The position numbers were made by a program, and so were the translations under genes. Positions 8,530 to 16,953 of a stretch of DNA of 20,508 nt are shown in pieces (position 1 is the stretch's first letter; the number at the start of each line of letters is the position of its first letter). The notes beneath the pieces are model-generated. The model was not told where the DNA came from. It was given only the letters and a program-made list of their open reading frames with translations, and ran no database searches. The stretch lies in assembly GCA_039105265.1 (NCBI GenBank), contig JAPFFF010000531.1:1-20508 (forward strand), in the 5' to 3' direction. This DNA is from Tritrichomonas musculus (lineage: Eukaryota > Parabasalia > Tritrichomonadida > Tritrichomonadidae).

Positions 8530-8907
8530 AGCCTCCAAAATTCAATCAAAACGATGAGTTTATTAGGAGGAAAAACAAAATTTAAAAAATATTTTTTTTA
8601 TCAATTAAATCACGGTAAATTGGTTTATTTGGCAAAAAATATATTTTATAAGTCTTAATTCGTTCTTTTTAAGAAAAAATAATTGTATTTTCCAAATATC
8701 ATTTAGATTAGTTAATAATAATATATATTTCAAATAAAATATAATATGTATTTTTTATTTAAATTTTTATTTATTACATTTTTTTATTTATATTCGGTAA
8801 ATTTATAGATTATGAATAACTTTTTTTTCACAATTATTTTTGAATGAGCTCATAGAATCGGTCAGTCTGTTCATGACTTGCTAAAATTGAAAAGGAGGAA
8901 ATTTTGA
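8530..8907. other. AT-rich upstream region of the importin gene
   Basis: This stretch holds A/T runs and no gene. The last 60 bases are less extreme (GAATCGGTCAGTCTGTTCATGA) and probably carry the promoter of the downstream gene. A TCATC at 8908-8912, eleven bases before the ATG, is a near match to an Inr but fails the last consensus position. Confidence 0.45.
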
Positions 8908-8920
8908 TCATCTAAATTTG

Positions 8921-11866
8921 ATGGATTTTGAAGCCCTTAAATATTTATTCTCTAATAACGATGATATGAGAAGCAAAGCTCAGAATTCAGTGTTAACATC
9001 AATGGATAATCCAGAATTTCTGAATGTCTTAATTAATTCATTGTCATCTCTTATTCAAGAACAACCTTCAGCAGAAAATTTTAATTTAATACAAAATATT
9101 TGTATTGTATTGCATCAAGAATTCAAATCCAAGCTAAATGATACATCTTTTTTTTCGAAAGAGCAAGTTTATTTTGCATATATTTCGTTATTTCAAATTG
9201 TGTTTATGCTCCCAGTACAGTTACGTCATTATATCATTGATACTTTCGAGATTTTATTCAGTGATTTTAATGAGATTAATTATTTTGAATTAATTAATAA
9301 TTGTTTATCTCTCTTGCAGCAGAGTTCTAATATTGAAGATATGACAACTGCATTAAATTTAGTATATATTTGGAGCTCTAGACAGACATTAGTTGGTATA
9401 TCAAAAAATAAGCTACAGCATGAAGAATTTGCAGAAAAAATAATTCAAATTTTATCTCCTTTGTTGAAGCAAAATTTAGCATTTTTGGCATCTTTGCCAT
9501 CAGAATTTCTTCAATATATTCAGAATTCTCAATCTCTTCAATTTGCTTCTTTATTTAAAAATGACGAAAATGCAATGAAAGAAGTAAATGAAAAATTGAA
9601 ATTGATAGATATGAATATTCAATTTATTGAATATTCTTCGAATATTATTAAACCATTATACCGTATGGACAAGTTTCTCATAAATGAATTCAATGAAATC
9701 ATTATTGTTTTCGCAAATGTCTTATGTTTAGATATACAAGGTTCTAAATCAATGATTAAAACAAAAATATCGATATGTGAATTATTTAGTTATATTGTTA
9801 AAATGTTTCGACCTCAATTTCTCGCAGAATATAAAAAATCTTTTTTACAAAATTTTATTGTTGAAATAGGACCAGTAATTGTCAAATCTATCTTAAATAG
9901 TTTTCTTGTATGTAAAGATTCAAATCTTCTTCTTGAATTATTGCATGTTATAAGAGTGTATATTGAAGATCAAATTTATTTAGACATTATTTTAACAGAA
10001 GATTTTATTACGAAAATTCTAATTCCTGCTAGTTTTTTAACAGATGACGATCTTCTTACTTTTTCAGAGATACCTGAGCAATACATCTCATTTTGTATGA
10101 TTTTAGATAAAGATGAGTGCCGTGAAAATAATTCTATTCGTAAGAGAATAACATTAATTGTTGAATTATTTAAGTCAGAATATAAAGACTTGTTATTAAA
10201 GTTTTTATGTCTTCCTTCTTCATCGCCAATTGAAGCAGAAGCAAAAATATTTTTAAAAACAGTGCTAATATTTTTTTCAAAGAAAATAGCTAATTCAATT
10301 AACATTATTCAAGAAACAATTAACGAAATAAAAGCACAAGCAACTCAAGTTCCTCCATTTTATTACTCTTCTTTGCTCGCTTTACTTTCATCTCTGGAAC
10401 CAAGTGATGACATATATAAAGATAATGTTGCAATTTTAAAAGATTGCATTGAAATTGCTGTATTATCTTTGTTAAACTTTGAATCACAAGTTGTTCGATT
10501 TGCTGCTTGTGATTTATTAAAATGTTGTATTGATTGTAACTGTAATCATGATATGCGTTCAATTTATAATTCAATGATTCCAATCCCTCAAGTTATCGAA
10601 GCTCTTTTATATTTAACTACAAGTGTTCAGCATCAAACAATTGGATTGGTCATTGAAAAACTTTTTTATTTATTTCCAGATTTTTTTTTGCCCGTTGCTA
10701 TTCAGGTAATTTGTCAATTTTTCCAAATCTGGAAAAGTAATCAATCTGATGATAATTGTCATCAAATATCTTCGCTTCTTAATTGTATTTCACGAATTAT
10801 AGAGGAATTGCCAAATAATTGTGATGCTATATGCCAACTTCTTGTAATACTGACTCCTGAAATTTTAAATTCATTACAAAACATAAAATCAGTATATCAA
10901 AGTGGAGCTGTTCAACTTATTAACATTCTTGGATGTTTGTCAGATAAAATTGATCAGCCTCCTCCTGAATTTTATGAAATGATATTTTCGATGATAATTA
11001 ATGTTGGATTTAATCAAAAATATTTCAAATCAATTGAAAGAAGTTCGCCTAATGATTCAGATGATGAAGATGATGCCAATTTTATTTATAATAATGTAAC
11101 TAATTTGATAGAAGATTATACTGTTGTAATTTTTTCTTTGATTTGTCGAAAAAATTTTTTCTTTGTCGGAAATACTGTGAATTATGTTACAAAAATTATC
11201 GAAGCATTATTTGCAGTAAAAAATGATATAAAGCTGAATTCATCTGGAATTCTTATTACAATCTGTTTAATACAATCAGCTGCAGTAACTGCTCGATCAA
11301 TACCCGAGAATTCATCAAATTCTTTGGACCCTAATCAATTTATCCCATTAGCATTACCTTCAGTTCAATTTTTAAGGTCATTTAATGTTAGCCAACAAAA
11401 AGATGATTATGATCATATATATAACAAAGAATTATTCATTTTGTCTGTTGCTGTTATTTCATCAGCGTTAATTGTTAATGAGCAAATGGCAATACAAATG
11501 CTTGATCCCCAAATTTTAGAAATTTGGGTTAATAATCAGTGGTTATGTCAACATAGCTCTAAAATTCAATTTATCCATTGGACTACAATTGCATTTTTAA
11601 TTATGGCAAAATATGATTTGAATCAACAAGGTGGTTTATTATTTAAAATGGCTGTGGAGCAGTTTTTATTCATTAAAACAATGGATCAGGATGATGATTA
11701 TAATGATCTTGATGAAGATGACGATTTACTTCAATTTAAAATTTCCGGTTTTCCTTTTGATAATTTAACTTGTGAACAACAATTCAAGGATATTGATCCA
11801 AATGATCAAAGACTACGATTTCTATCTGAGGACCAATTAGATTCGTTGTACAAATATATACATTAA
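8921..11866 (+). CDS. Importin-beta family nuclear transport receptor, importin-7/8-like
   Basis: The product has 981 residues from the ATG at 8921; the TTG immediately before it is not needed. Almost the whole chain consists of amphipathic helix pairs typical of HEAT repeats, as in karyopherin-beta proteins, whose usual length is 850-1100. The N-terminus (MDFEALKYLFSNNDDMRSKA) resembles the first helices of an importin-beta N-terminal domain. At about 365-420 the run ILIPASFLTDDDLLTF, then PEQYISF and an Arg-containing helix, parallels the conserved region of importin-7/8 and Cse1 where DEELW...DPYEYIR is found. Acidic stretches at about 708-716 (SDDEDD) and 925-942 (DDDYNDLDEDDD) match the acidic loops of that group. 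The role expected is RanGTP-dependent carriage of cargo through nuclear pores. The karyopherin fold is well supported; the exact subfamily is inference, with importin-9/11 or an exportin as alternatives. Confidence 0.7.
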   Translation: MDFEALKYLFSNNDDMRSKAQNSVLTSMDNPEFLNVLINSLSSLIQEQPSAENFNLIQNICIVLHQEFKSKLNDTSFFSKEQVYFAYISLFQIVFMLPVQLRHYIIDTFEILFSDFNEINYFELINNCLSLLQQSSNIEDMTTALNLVYIWSSRQTLVGISKNKLQHEEFAEKIIQILSPLLKQNLAFLASLPSEFLQYIQNSQSLQFASLFKNDENAMKEVNEKLKLIDMNIQFIEYSSNIIKPLYRMDKFLINEFNEIIIVFANVLCLDIQGSKSMIKTKISICELFSYIVKMFRPQFLAEYKKSFLQNFIVEIGPVIVKSILNSFLVCKDSNLLLELLHVIRVYIEDQIYLDIILTEDFITKILIPASFLTDDDLLTFSEIPEQYISFCMILDKDECRENNSIRKRITLIVELFKSEYKDLLLKFLCLPSSSPIEAEAKIFLKTVLIFFSKKIANSINIIQETINEIKAQATQVPPFYYSSLLALLSSLEPSDDIYKDNVAILKDCIEIAVLSLLNFESQVVRFAACDLLKCCIDCNCNHDMRSIYNSMIPIPQVIEALLYLTTSVQHQTIGLVIEKLFYLFPDFFLPVAIQVICQFFQIWKSNQSDDNCHQISSLLNCISRIIEELPNNCDAICQLLVILTPEILNSLQNIKSVYQSGAVQLINILGCLSDKIDQPPPEFYEMIFSMIINVGFNQKYFKSIERSSPNDSDDEDDANFIYNNVTNLIEDYTVVIFSLICRKNFFFVGNTVNYVTKIIEALFAVKNDIKLNSSGILITICLIQSAAVTARSIPENSSNSLDPNQFIPLALPSVQFLRSFNVSQQKDDYDHIYNKELFILSVAVISSALIVNEQMAIQMLDPQILEIWVNNQWLCQHSSKIQFIHWTTIAFLIMAKYDLNQQGGLLFKMAVEQFLFIKTMDQDDDYNDLDEDDDLLQFKISGFPFDNLTCEQQFKDIDPNDQRLRFLSEDQLDSLYKYIH

Positions 11867-12100
11867 TATTGTTTGTATATCTAGAAAATATAATATTATT
11901 TGTCTGCAATATTTTTAAATGTTATTGCTTTTCGTTTTATTTGATTTGTGTTTTGATTCAGATGTTTTCGATTTTTGGAATAGGAATTATGACTTTCTTT
12001 CTGGGAAAAAATTGAATATATATCGTTTTGATTTTTTGAAAGCTCAATTAAATTCTTGTGGAAATTTTTAGTACAAAATTATTATCGTCAAATTAAAATT

Positions 12101-12174
12101 AACTTTTTGATTTCTGATTTGTGTGATAACAATCAAAAATGATTCAAATTTTTGTGATTATCATACAAAAAGTT
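12101..12174. promoter_or_regulatory. Imperfect inverted repeat upstream of the initiator-binding gene
   Basis: TTTGTGTGATAA at 12118-12129 is mirrored by TTATCATACAAA at 12158-12169 with one mismatch in 12. A further AACTTTTTG at 12101-12109 pairs with CAAAAAGTT at 12166-12174. The centre lies about 115 bases before the Inr of the gene at 12279. It could be an operator-like site for a dimeric factor or a decayed foldback element. Confidence 0.45.
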
Positions 12175-12258
12175 TTTATCAAAATTAAAAAAAAATGATG
12201 TAATAAAATTATCAGTGATTTGACCTTACTTTTGGCCTTTGAAATTTCGTTATTACCT

Positions 12259-12263
12259 TCATT
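12259..12263 (+). promoter_or_regulatory. Initiator element (TCATT) of the initiator-binding-domain gene
   Basis: TCATT, within CTTCATTTATAAAT, matches TCA(+1)YW exactly. Its A at 12261 is 18 bases before the ATG at 12279, the spacing typical of trichomonad Inr elements. The gene it serves encodes a protein of the family that binds this very element. Confidence 0.6.
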
Positions 12264-12278
12264 TATAAATTAAAAAAA

Positions 12279-13508
12279 ATGGAGAATAATTCATCTCCAA
12301 ATCACAGCGACTACAAACCTAAATACTTCAATTTACTTGATGAAGAAGATCAGGAACAATATACTCGCCTTCGATCAACACTCTCATCACATATTTGTCG
12401 AAATCGTAGAGGTAAAAGATTAGAAACTTTTGCTGAAATGCTCAACGCTATAAAAACTTTTTGCATTCATGGTGATGATGATGATTGGAAAAGATGTCTT
12501 GTTTGCGGAGTTTGCTGGTTATCAAATGGAATTGCGATAAATACAAGGCAGCTGGGACTTCTCATCGACAAATGCAAATCATCTATTAATGGTTCCCTTC
12601 AAAAAATGGGATATAGTACTCTTCAGAGTAGAAGTGAATCAGCAGGGCCTCTTATTGAAGCAATTCCTGAGCTTAAAAACAATTTTGCTGAACTTCGAGA
12701 ATGGACTGTTAGACTTTTCCTTGCTCGAACTCCACAACCTAATCTTCCAAATTATAATGTTGCAACTAACTTTCCTTTTGCTTCACCTGCACCACAGAGA
12801 GCTCAATGTTATGGATATCCATCAAACCCACAAGAATTTCCTATTTATGCTAATGGCCGCAATATAAATAACATGTCACAACCAAACTTTAATAACTATA
12901 ATTTTGTATCTCCATCAAACTCTATGCCTCTCCAGCCTCAACAAATACAGCAAATGCAACAAATGCATCAGTCTAATATTCCACCAATTCCACATATGCA
13001 GTCATTGAATCATTTTACACAGATTCCGCAAATTCAGCAATTACCGCAGCATATGATGCAAATGCCTCCCCCAGTTATGCAACCAACGTTAAATTCGCAA
13101 ATTCCACAAATAAATAGCAATCAAATGAATAATAATCCAAATTACCAATATGGGCAAAATGTTAAACCTGAATTTAGCATATATAATAACAATTTAAATA
13201 ATACTACAAGTAATAATAATATGCAAAGCATTTCAAATAATTCAAATAACTATACTAATAATCATGATAATAGTATTAATGCAGATATGAATAATAATAA
13301 TAATAGTAATAATAATAATGCAAATAACAGTCCAAATAATGCAAACTCAATGAACTCTGATGTGTTAGATTTCCAACAGCAAGATCTTAATAATAATTAT
13401 AGCGACTTCTTTGATGATCCATTTGCATTGACACCAAATTTCCTTATGAGTGATGATCAAAATGAAAACAATAGTCAAGATCCTTTCGATCCAAATTATA
13501 CTATGTAA
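12279..13508 (+). CDS. Initiator-binding-domain (IBP39-type) transcription factor
   Basis: The product has 409 residues, and its ATG sits 18 bases after a good Inr. Residues about 18-148 form a compact helical domain (LETFAEMLNAIKTF, GVCWLSNGIAINTRQLGLLI, KSSINGSLQKMGY) that I recognise as the IBD winged-helix domain first described in the Trichomonas vaginalis Inr-binding protein IBP39. IBD proteins contact core-promoter motifs and help place RNA polymerase II. From about 150 on the chain is rich in Pro, Gln and Met, then in Asn (long AAT/AAC runs at about 13180-13345), and ends with an acidic, aromatic segment (YSDFFDDPFALTP, DPFDPNYTM) that could act in activation or polymerase contact. 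The structured C-terminal domain of IBP39 that binds the polymerase tail is not evident, so this is probably a paralogue rather than the IBP39 orthologue. The family call is by motif recognition, without alignment. Confidence 0.75.
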   Translation: MENNSSPNHSDYKPKYFNLLDEEDQEQYTRLRSTLSSHICRNRRGKRLETFAEMLNAIKTFCIHGDDDDWKRCLVCGVCWLSNGIAINTRQLGLLIDKCKSSINGSLQKMGYSTLQSRSESAGPLIEAIPELKNNFAELREWTVRLFLARTPQPNLPNYNVATNFPFASPAPQRAQCYGYPSNPQEFPIYANGRNINNMSQPNFNNYNFVSPSNSMPLQPQQIQQMQQMHQSNIPPIPHMQSLNHFTQIPQIQQLPQHMMQMPPPVMQPTLNSQIPQINSNQMNNNPNYQYGQNVKPEFSIYNNNLNNTTSNNNMQSISNNSNNYTNNHDNSINADMNNNNNSNNNNANNSPNNANSMNSDVLDFQQQDLNNNYSDFFDDPFALTPNFLMSDDQNENNSQDPFDPNYTM

Positions 13509-13806
13509 GTATGCTTCTATGAACAATTCTTTATATTAATAATTTAATTGTGTTTATCAATATTAAAATATCTTTTATCTCTTTGTTTCTCCTTTATGTT
13601 GTAATGTGAATTGTGAATAAAAGAAATGTTTTTTGTTAGTCATTTTTTTAAAAATTCTGGGTTTGATTTATCATAAATCATTTATGAATAATAGATAGAT
13701 CAGCTAAAAATGTTTTTTGTTTAAAAAACAAAGCTGAGAATGATTGCTTTCAAACAAAATAGAAGATGAAAATAAATAATTACTAAAAAATTTGATTTCT
13801 GCAAAA

Positions 13807-15579
13807 TTAATCACGAAGGAATGGACAAAGTTGCTGGAGGAAGGTATTGTATGATATTTTGTCGGTACCACCAACAATATATTCAACTTCACCATTATAC
13901 AATGTCCGTCCAATATTTCGAATTGTACCAGCTTCAGTAAGTGTAAGACCGCCAACAAAAAATACGATTATTCTTCGTTGGTCGCCATGTTCTCTTTCGA
14001 TGCTTTTTCCAAATTCAGCAATTTTAATTTTTTCTGAGAAATCTTGGACTAATTGGTCAATTTCGCCGTTTGTAAATTTTTGAACAAATCTAACCGATGG
14101 AGGAACATAACCTCCAAAAGCAGTTCCGCAAGAATCTGTGGGATTATTGTCTTTATCTACAGGACCAAAAATATCGAGCTTATATAAGCATTCAGCAAGA
14201 GAAACATCGAATTCTGCATTAGAAAGGAATCTAATTTTGTCTAAATTAAGAAGACCTTCTCTTGCCTTTTCAAGTCCAAATTCATTGATTATCTCGCTCA
14301 TAATTTTTGTGGTATCATTGTATCCCATTTTCTTAAATCCACAGACTGACTGAAGGCATATAAGACGTAATGCATTAGCCCAATCATTATAAAGTAAGAC
14401 AAGATTTTCTGGTAAGTCAACTGATGTTTGAAAATCTTGTATAAGTTGAAATTCTTTTGTATATATCTCTTCAAAAGCAGGAGTTTTTTGTTTAAGTTTT
14501 CGGAGTCCTTCATTTGAAATTTTAAAAAAATTTTCTAATTTAATTGTCAAATCTTCTACTAAGTGCATTGCTTCCTCATACTTTTTGCCGAAATTTCCTT
14601 GTCTGTGTAGCATGGCCCCATCTTGTTTTATTTCTCTAGCTTTTTCTTCGATTAATTCTTGAAATTTTTTAGTATAATTAATCATTCGATTAAATGACAT
14701 CATTCGTATTGTTCGAAAAACTTCATCGTGCTCTTTAAGAATTACTGGAGAATTTATATTTTCAATATTTGGATTTACTTTAGAATATTGAATATCAAAA
14801 GCAGCGTTAATTATTCCTTCAATACTAAGTTCTGTTGTAAGAGGTGTAACTAAATCAACGCAGCGATCAATTATAATTAAAGAATCGATTTGTGGAATTT
14901 CAATTTGAACCTTTGATGGAGTTGAATGAAATTGGCTTAATACTTGTTGAACGCGTAAAGCATTAATTCCGGCGCACATTATATGCGGAATATTACCAAA
15001 TACGTTTTCAATCGAAAAGAGTGCTTTTGCTGAATTATAAATATCTTCATAATCTGAAAGAATACTAATTTTGTAAAAAGAATTGATAGAAGGAAGAAGG
15101 AAAAAATCGTCGCCCATGGGTAGAAAATCTGCAGCGAAATCATATAAATAAACTTGCGTTGGATCTAGATCTTTTTTATAGAGGATTTGAGTTGTATTAA
15201 TATTATATCCTGTTTGTGAAAAAGTGTATTGAATAAGCTCTGTCACTCGAGGAATGACAAGAACCACTTTATCAAATTTTTTAACTTTGTTAAAAGTGAA
15301 TATAATTTGGTTTATACTATCTGTATCAGCAGTTGTTACAAAAAACATGGAGCCATCATAATCGATATCGGGAATATTGTTCATTGGAATAATTGAAACA
15401 TTATGTTTACTTTTCGTTGAATCGTTTATAAAAGACGCAACGTAGTAAGTTAAATATTGAGGAAAAGTTAGTATTCGTGGAGGAGGAAAATGTGAAAATA
15501 TTTCATCAAGTGCCATGTCAGCCTTTTCTTTAAAGAGTTTCATTGTGAGTCCTGGTTGAAGCTTAGGTGTGTTTTCCAT
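13807..15579 (-). CDS. VPS33: Vps33-type Sec1/Munc18 protein
   Basis: The 590 residues match the usual length of Vps33 (about 600). Sec1-family hallmarks are in order: an N-terminal domain with PPPRILTFP at 32-40, the core motif SLIIIDRCVDLVTPL at 233-247, the GTAFGGYVPPSVR motif near 485-498 and the C-terminal FFVGGLTLTEAGTIRN near 540-555, a form typical of Vps33 rather than of Sec1, Sly1 or Vps45. In other eukaryotes Vps33 is the SNARE-binding subunit of the HOPS and CORVET tethering complexes and drives fusion of late endosomes and lysosomes. It is cytosolic, with no signal peptide or membrane segment. The gene is convergent with the initiator-binding gene, with about 300 bp between the stops. 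No strong Inr precedes the ATG; TCAAAT about ten bases upstream is the nearest candidate. Vps33A and Vps33B cannot be told apart here. Confidence 0.9.
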   Translation of the reverse strand: MENTPKLQPGLTMKLFKEKADMALDEIFSHFPPPRILTFPQYLTYYVASFINDSTKSKHNVSIIPMNNIPDIDYDGSMFFVTTADTDSINQIIFTFNKVKKFDKVVLVIPRVTELIQYTFSQTGYNINTTQILYKKDLDPTQVYLYDFAADFLPMGDDFFLLPSINSFYKISILSDYEDIYNSAKALFSIENVFGNIPHIMCAGINALRVQQVLSQFHSTPSKVQIEIPQIDSLIIIDRCVDLVTPLTTELSIEGIINAAFDIQYSKVNPNIENINSPVILKEHDEVFRTIRMMSFNRMINYTKKFQELIEEKAREIKQDGAMLHRQGNFGKKYEEAMHLVEDLTIKLENFFKISNEGLRKLKQKTPAFEEIYTKEFQLIQDFQTSVDLPENLVLLYNDWANALRLICLQSVCGFKKMGYNDTTKIMSEIINEFGLEKAREGLLNLDKIRFLSNAEFDVSLAECLYKLDIFGPVDKDNNPTDSCGTAFGGYVPPSVRFVQKFTNGEIDQLVQDFSEKIKIAEFGKSIEREHGDQRRIIVFFVGGLTLTEAGTIRNIGRTLYNGEVEYIVGGTDKISYNTFLQQLCPFLRD

Positions 15580-16171
15580 TTTATTTGAAAAAATAGATTT
15601 GCCTCAATTTCTTACTAATACAAATTTTCAATAGAAGAAAAAAATCTGAAAATTGTAAAGCAAAATGAAATGAATATTTTTATATTGGTAATATTATTAT
15701 ATTATTATATATATTTATAAATGTTTTTATTTGAGAGATATTTTTGTTTTTGAATAAGATATTTTAATTATTACTAAATTTTACAACGATTATATCCTTT
15801 TCAAAAAAAAAATATTTGGCTATTTATTACCACAAATTAATTTCATGAAATAACTATTAATATTTTCTTTGATACAACGATTTTCTCCTTGAACATTATT
15901 GTATATCTTAATATTAGAGTATATTAGGCATATATCATGTTTTATTTGTAAATGGTATCAAAAAAAAATTAATTCTGATGATTTCACGTTTTATTTTGGT
16001 AAAAATTATTTTTTGCTAAGCTTTACGTTGGTTGTCATTTTGAATTAAAAGATACCAGTAGTAATACTTTTTTCAATTCAAAATAGAAAGAAAATGATTT
16101 TTTCTCTCAATTTTTTTTATTTTTGAGAAAATTAAAGAATAAAAATATTTTTAATCCTTTTATATTTTTTC
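15580..16171. other. AT-rich intergenic region upstream of VPS33
   Basis: No gene is visible. A short dyad is present, ATTTTGAATT near 16037 against AATTCAAAAT near 16075. GGTAAAAATTAT at 15998-16009 is inverted at 16172-16183 and repeated directly at 16248-16259, so it may mark an old element ending in the hairpin below. Confidence 0.5.
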
Positions 16172-16259
16172 ATAATTTTTACCGAGACTACATACCGCCT
16201 AGCGGGCGTCGAGCGAAGCCGAGACCCCGCGGATGGCGGTAAGAATCGGTAAAAATTAT
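16172..16259. repeat. GC-rich nested hairpin
   Basis: Outer arms ATAATTTTTACCGA (16172-16185) and TCGGTAAAAATTAT (16246-16259) are perfectly complementary. Inside them TACCGCC (16193-16199) pairs with GGCGGTA (16235-16241), GCGGG (16202-16206) with CCCGC (16226-16230), and GTC (16208-16210) with GAC (16223-16225). The tip contains GCGAAGC, a sequence known to form an unusually stable DNA mini-hairpin. The core (16193-16241) is strikingly GC-rich in an otherwise AT-rich neighbourhood. It lies about 110 bases from the left end of the transposon. Confidence 0.8.
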
Positions 16260-16374
16260 TTACCATAAAAAGATTTAGAAATCTTTTTATTTAAAAAATA
16301 AAGGAAGTAGCTTTTTGAAAGGCGTAACCTTCAAAAGTTATAAAGATACGGTAAAAACCGGTTAACGCTGGTAT

Positions 16375-16411
16375 AAAGTGGATAACGGTGAGGTGAAAGT
16401 ATTCAATTTTT
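16375..16411 (+). repeat. Left terminal inverted repeat of the pogo-like transposon
   Basis: This is the 37 bp end, starting AAAGTGGATAACGG, identical to the complement of the right end. One further outward base (T at 16374 against A on the other side) does not match. Confidence 0.9.
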
Positions 16412-16953
16412 GAATTTTGAGTATACAAATTAAAAATTTAAAATCTTCAAAAGATAATGAGCAACATGAATTCTCCAATCATGCTTGCACTTTGCGAATT
16501 TATTTACAAACATTTGCTCATACATTATGGAGACTTTTTTTCAAATATGCAAATTACAAATATCAGATGAAAAAAACTTCAATAATTTCTAAAAGCAAAG
16601 CAAAATATCGTACGTTTTAGAGCAAAATATTAATGATGCCTTTTAAATTTTATTTCTTTACGCACAATTTAGATCTCAATTTTGGAAATTTACAAATTTA
16701 TCTCTAAGTGCTATTTTTTGCGAAATACAAATAATCTTAATGGTTATTCTATATAAGAAATCAACGGATAATAATAAATTTTTAATTTCTATTTCGATTA
16801 TCTAACTTTTTTTTTTTTTTTTAATTATTATTATTATTCTAGCTGTTTAGATTTATTTTTATCATATCATCCAACTAATTTTTACTCCTAGTTCAAAAAA
16901 AAAAAAAAAAAAAAAAAAAATAATCAAATGTCGAAAACTTTTTTTTTATTAAA
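16412..16953. other. Transposon 3' non-coding segment with homopolymer tracts
   Basis: This 540 bp lies between the left terminal repeat and the transposase stop codon. It includes a T run at about 16809-16822, an ATT microsatellite just after it and a 26-base A run at 16895-16920. Read on the transposase strand the A run is poly-T. Short plus-strand frames around 16420-16620 lack a convincing start or family resemblance. Confidence 0.5.

Larger units (their letters stand above)
11867..12278. other. Intergenic region with an imperfect dyad
   Basis: This 412 bp spacer separates two plus-strand genes. The first 150 bases presumably contain the 3' end of the importin transcript. The remainder is AT-rich and includes the dyad described separately, followed by GACCTTACTTTTGGCCTTTG near 12220-12239, which is less AT-rich than the surroundings and close to the presumed start of transcription. 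Confidence 0.5.

Noticed and set aside
12279-13508. Asn-rich AAT runs as an expanded microsatellite that breaks the gene
   Set aside because: The frame is maintained through all runs and Asn-rich tails are common in the proteins of this genome.
16457-16570. 37-codon plus-strand frame starting MSNMNSPIML
   Set aside because: It reads pleasantly protein-like but is short, has no Inr and no support beyond an open frame.
16417-16620. 67-codon plus-strand frame inside the transposon
   Set aside because: It starts at TTG, has no recognisable family, lies in the non-coding end of the element and is of a length expected by chance.
16895-16920. 26-base A run as the poly(A) tail of a retroposed copy
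   Set aside because: It sits inside a DNA transposon with terminal repeats, no target duplication brackets it, and other homopolymer runs are common in this DNA.
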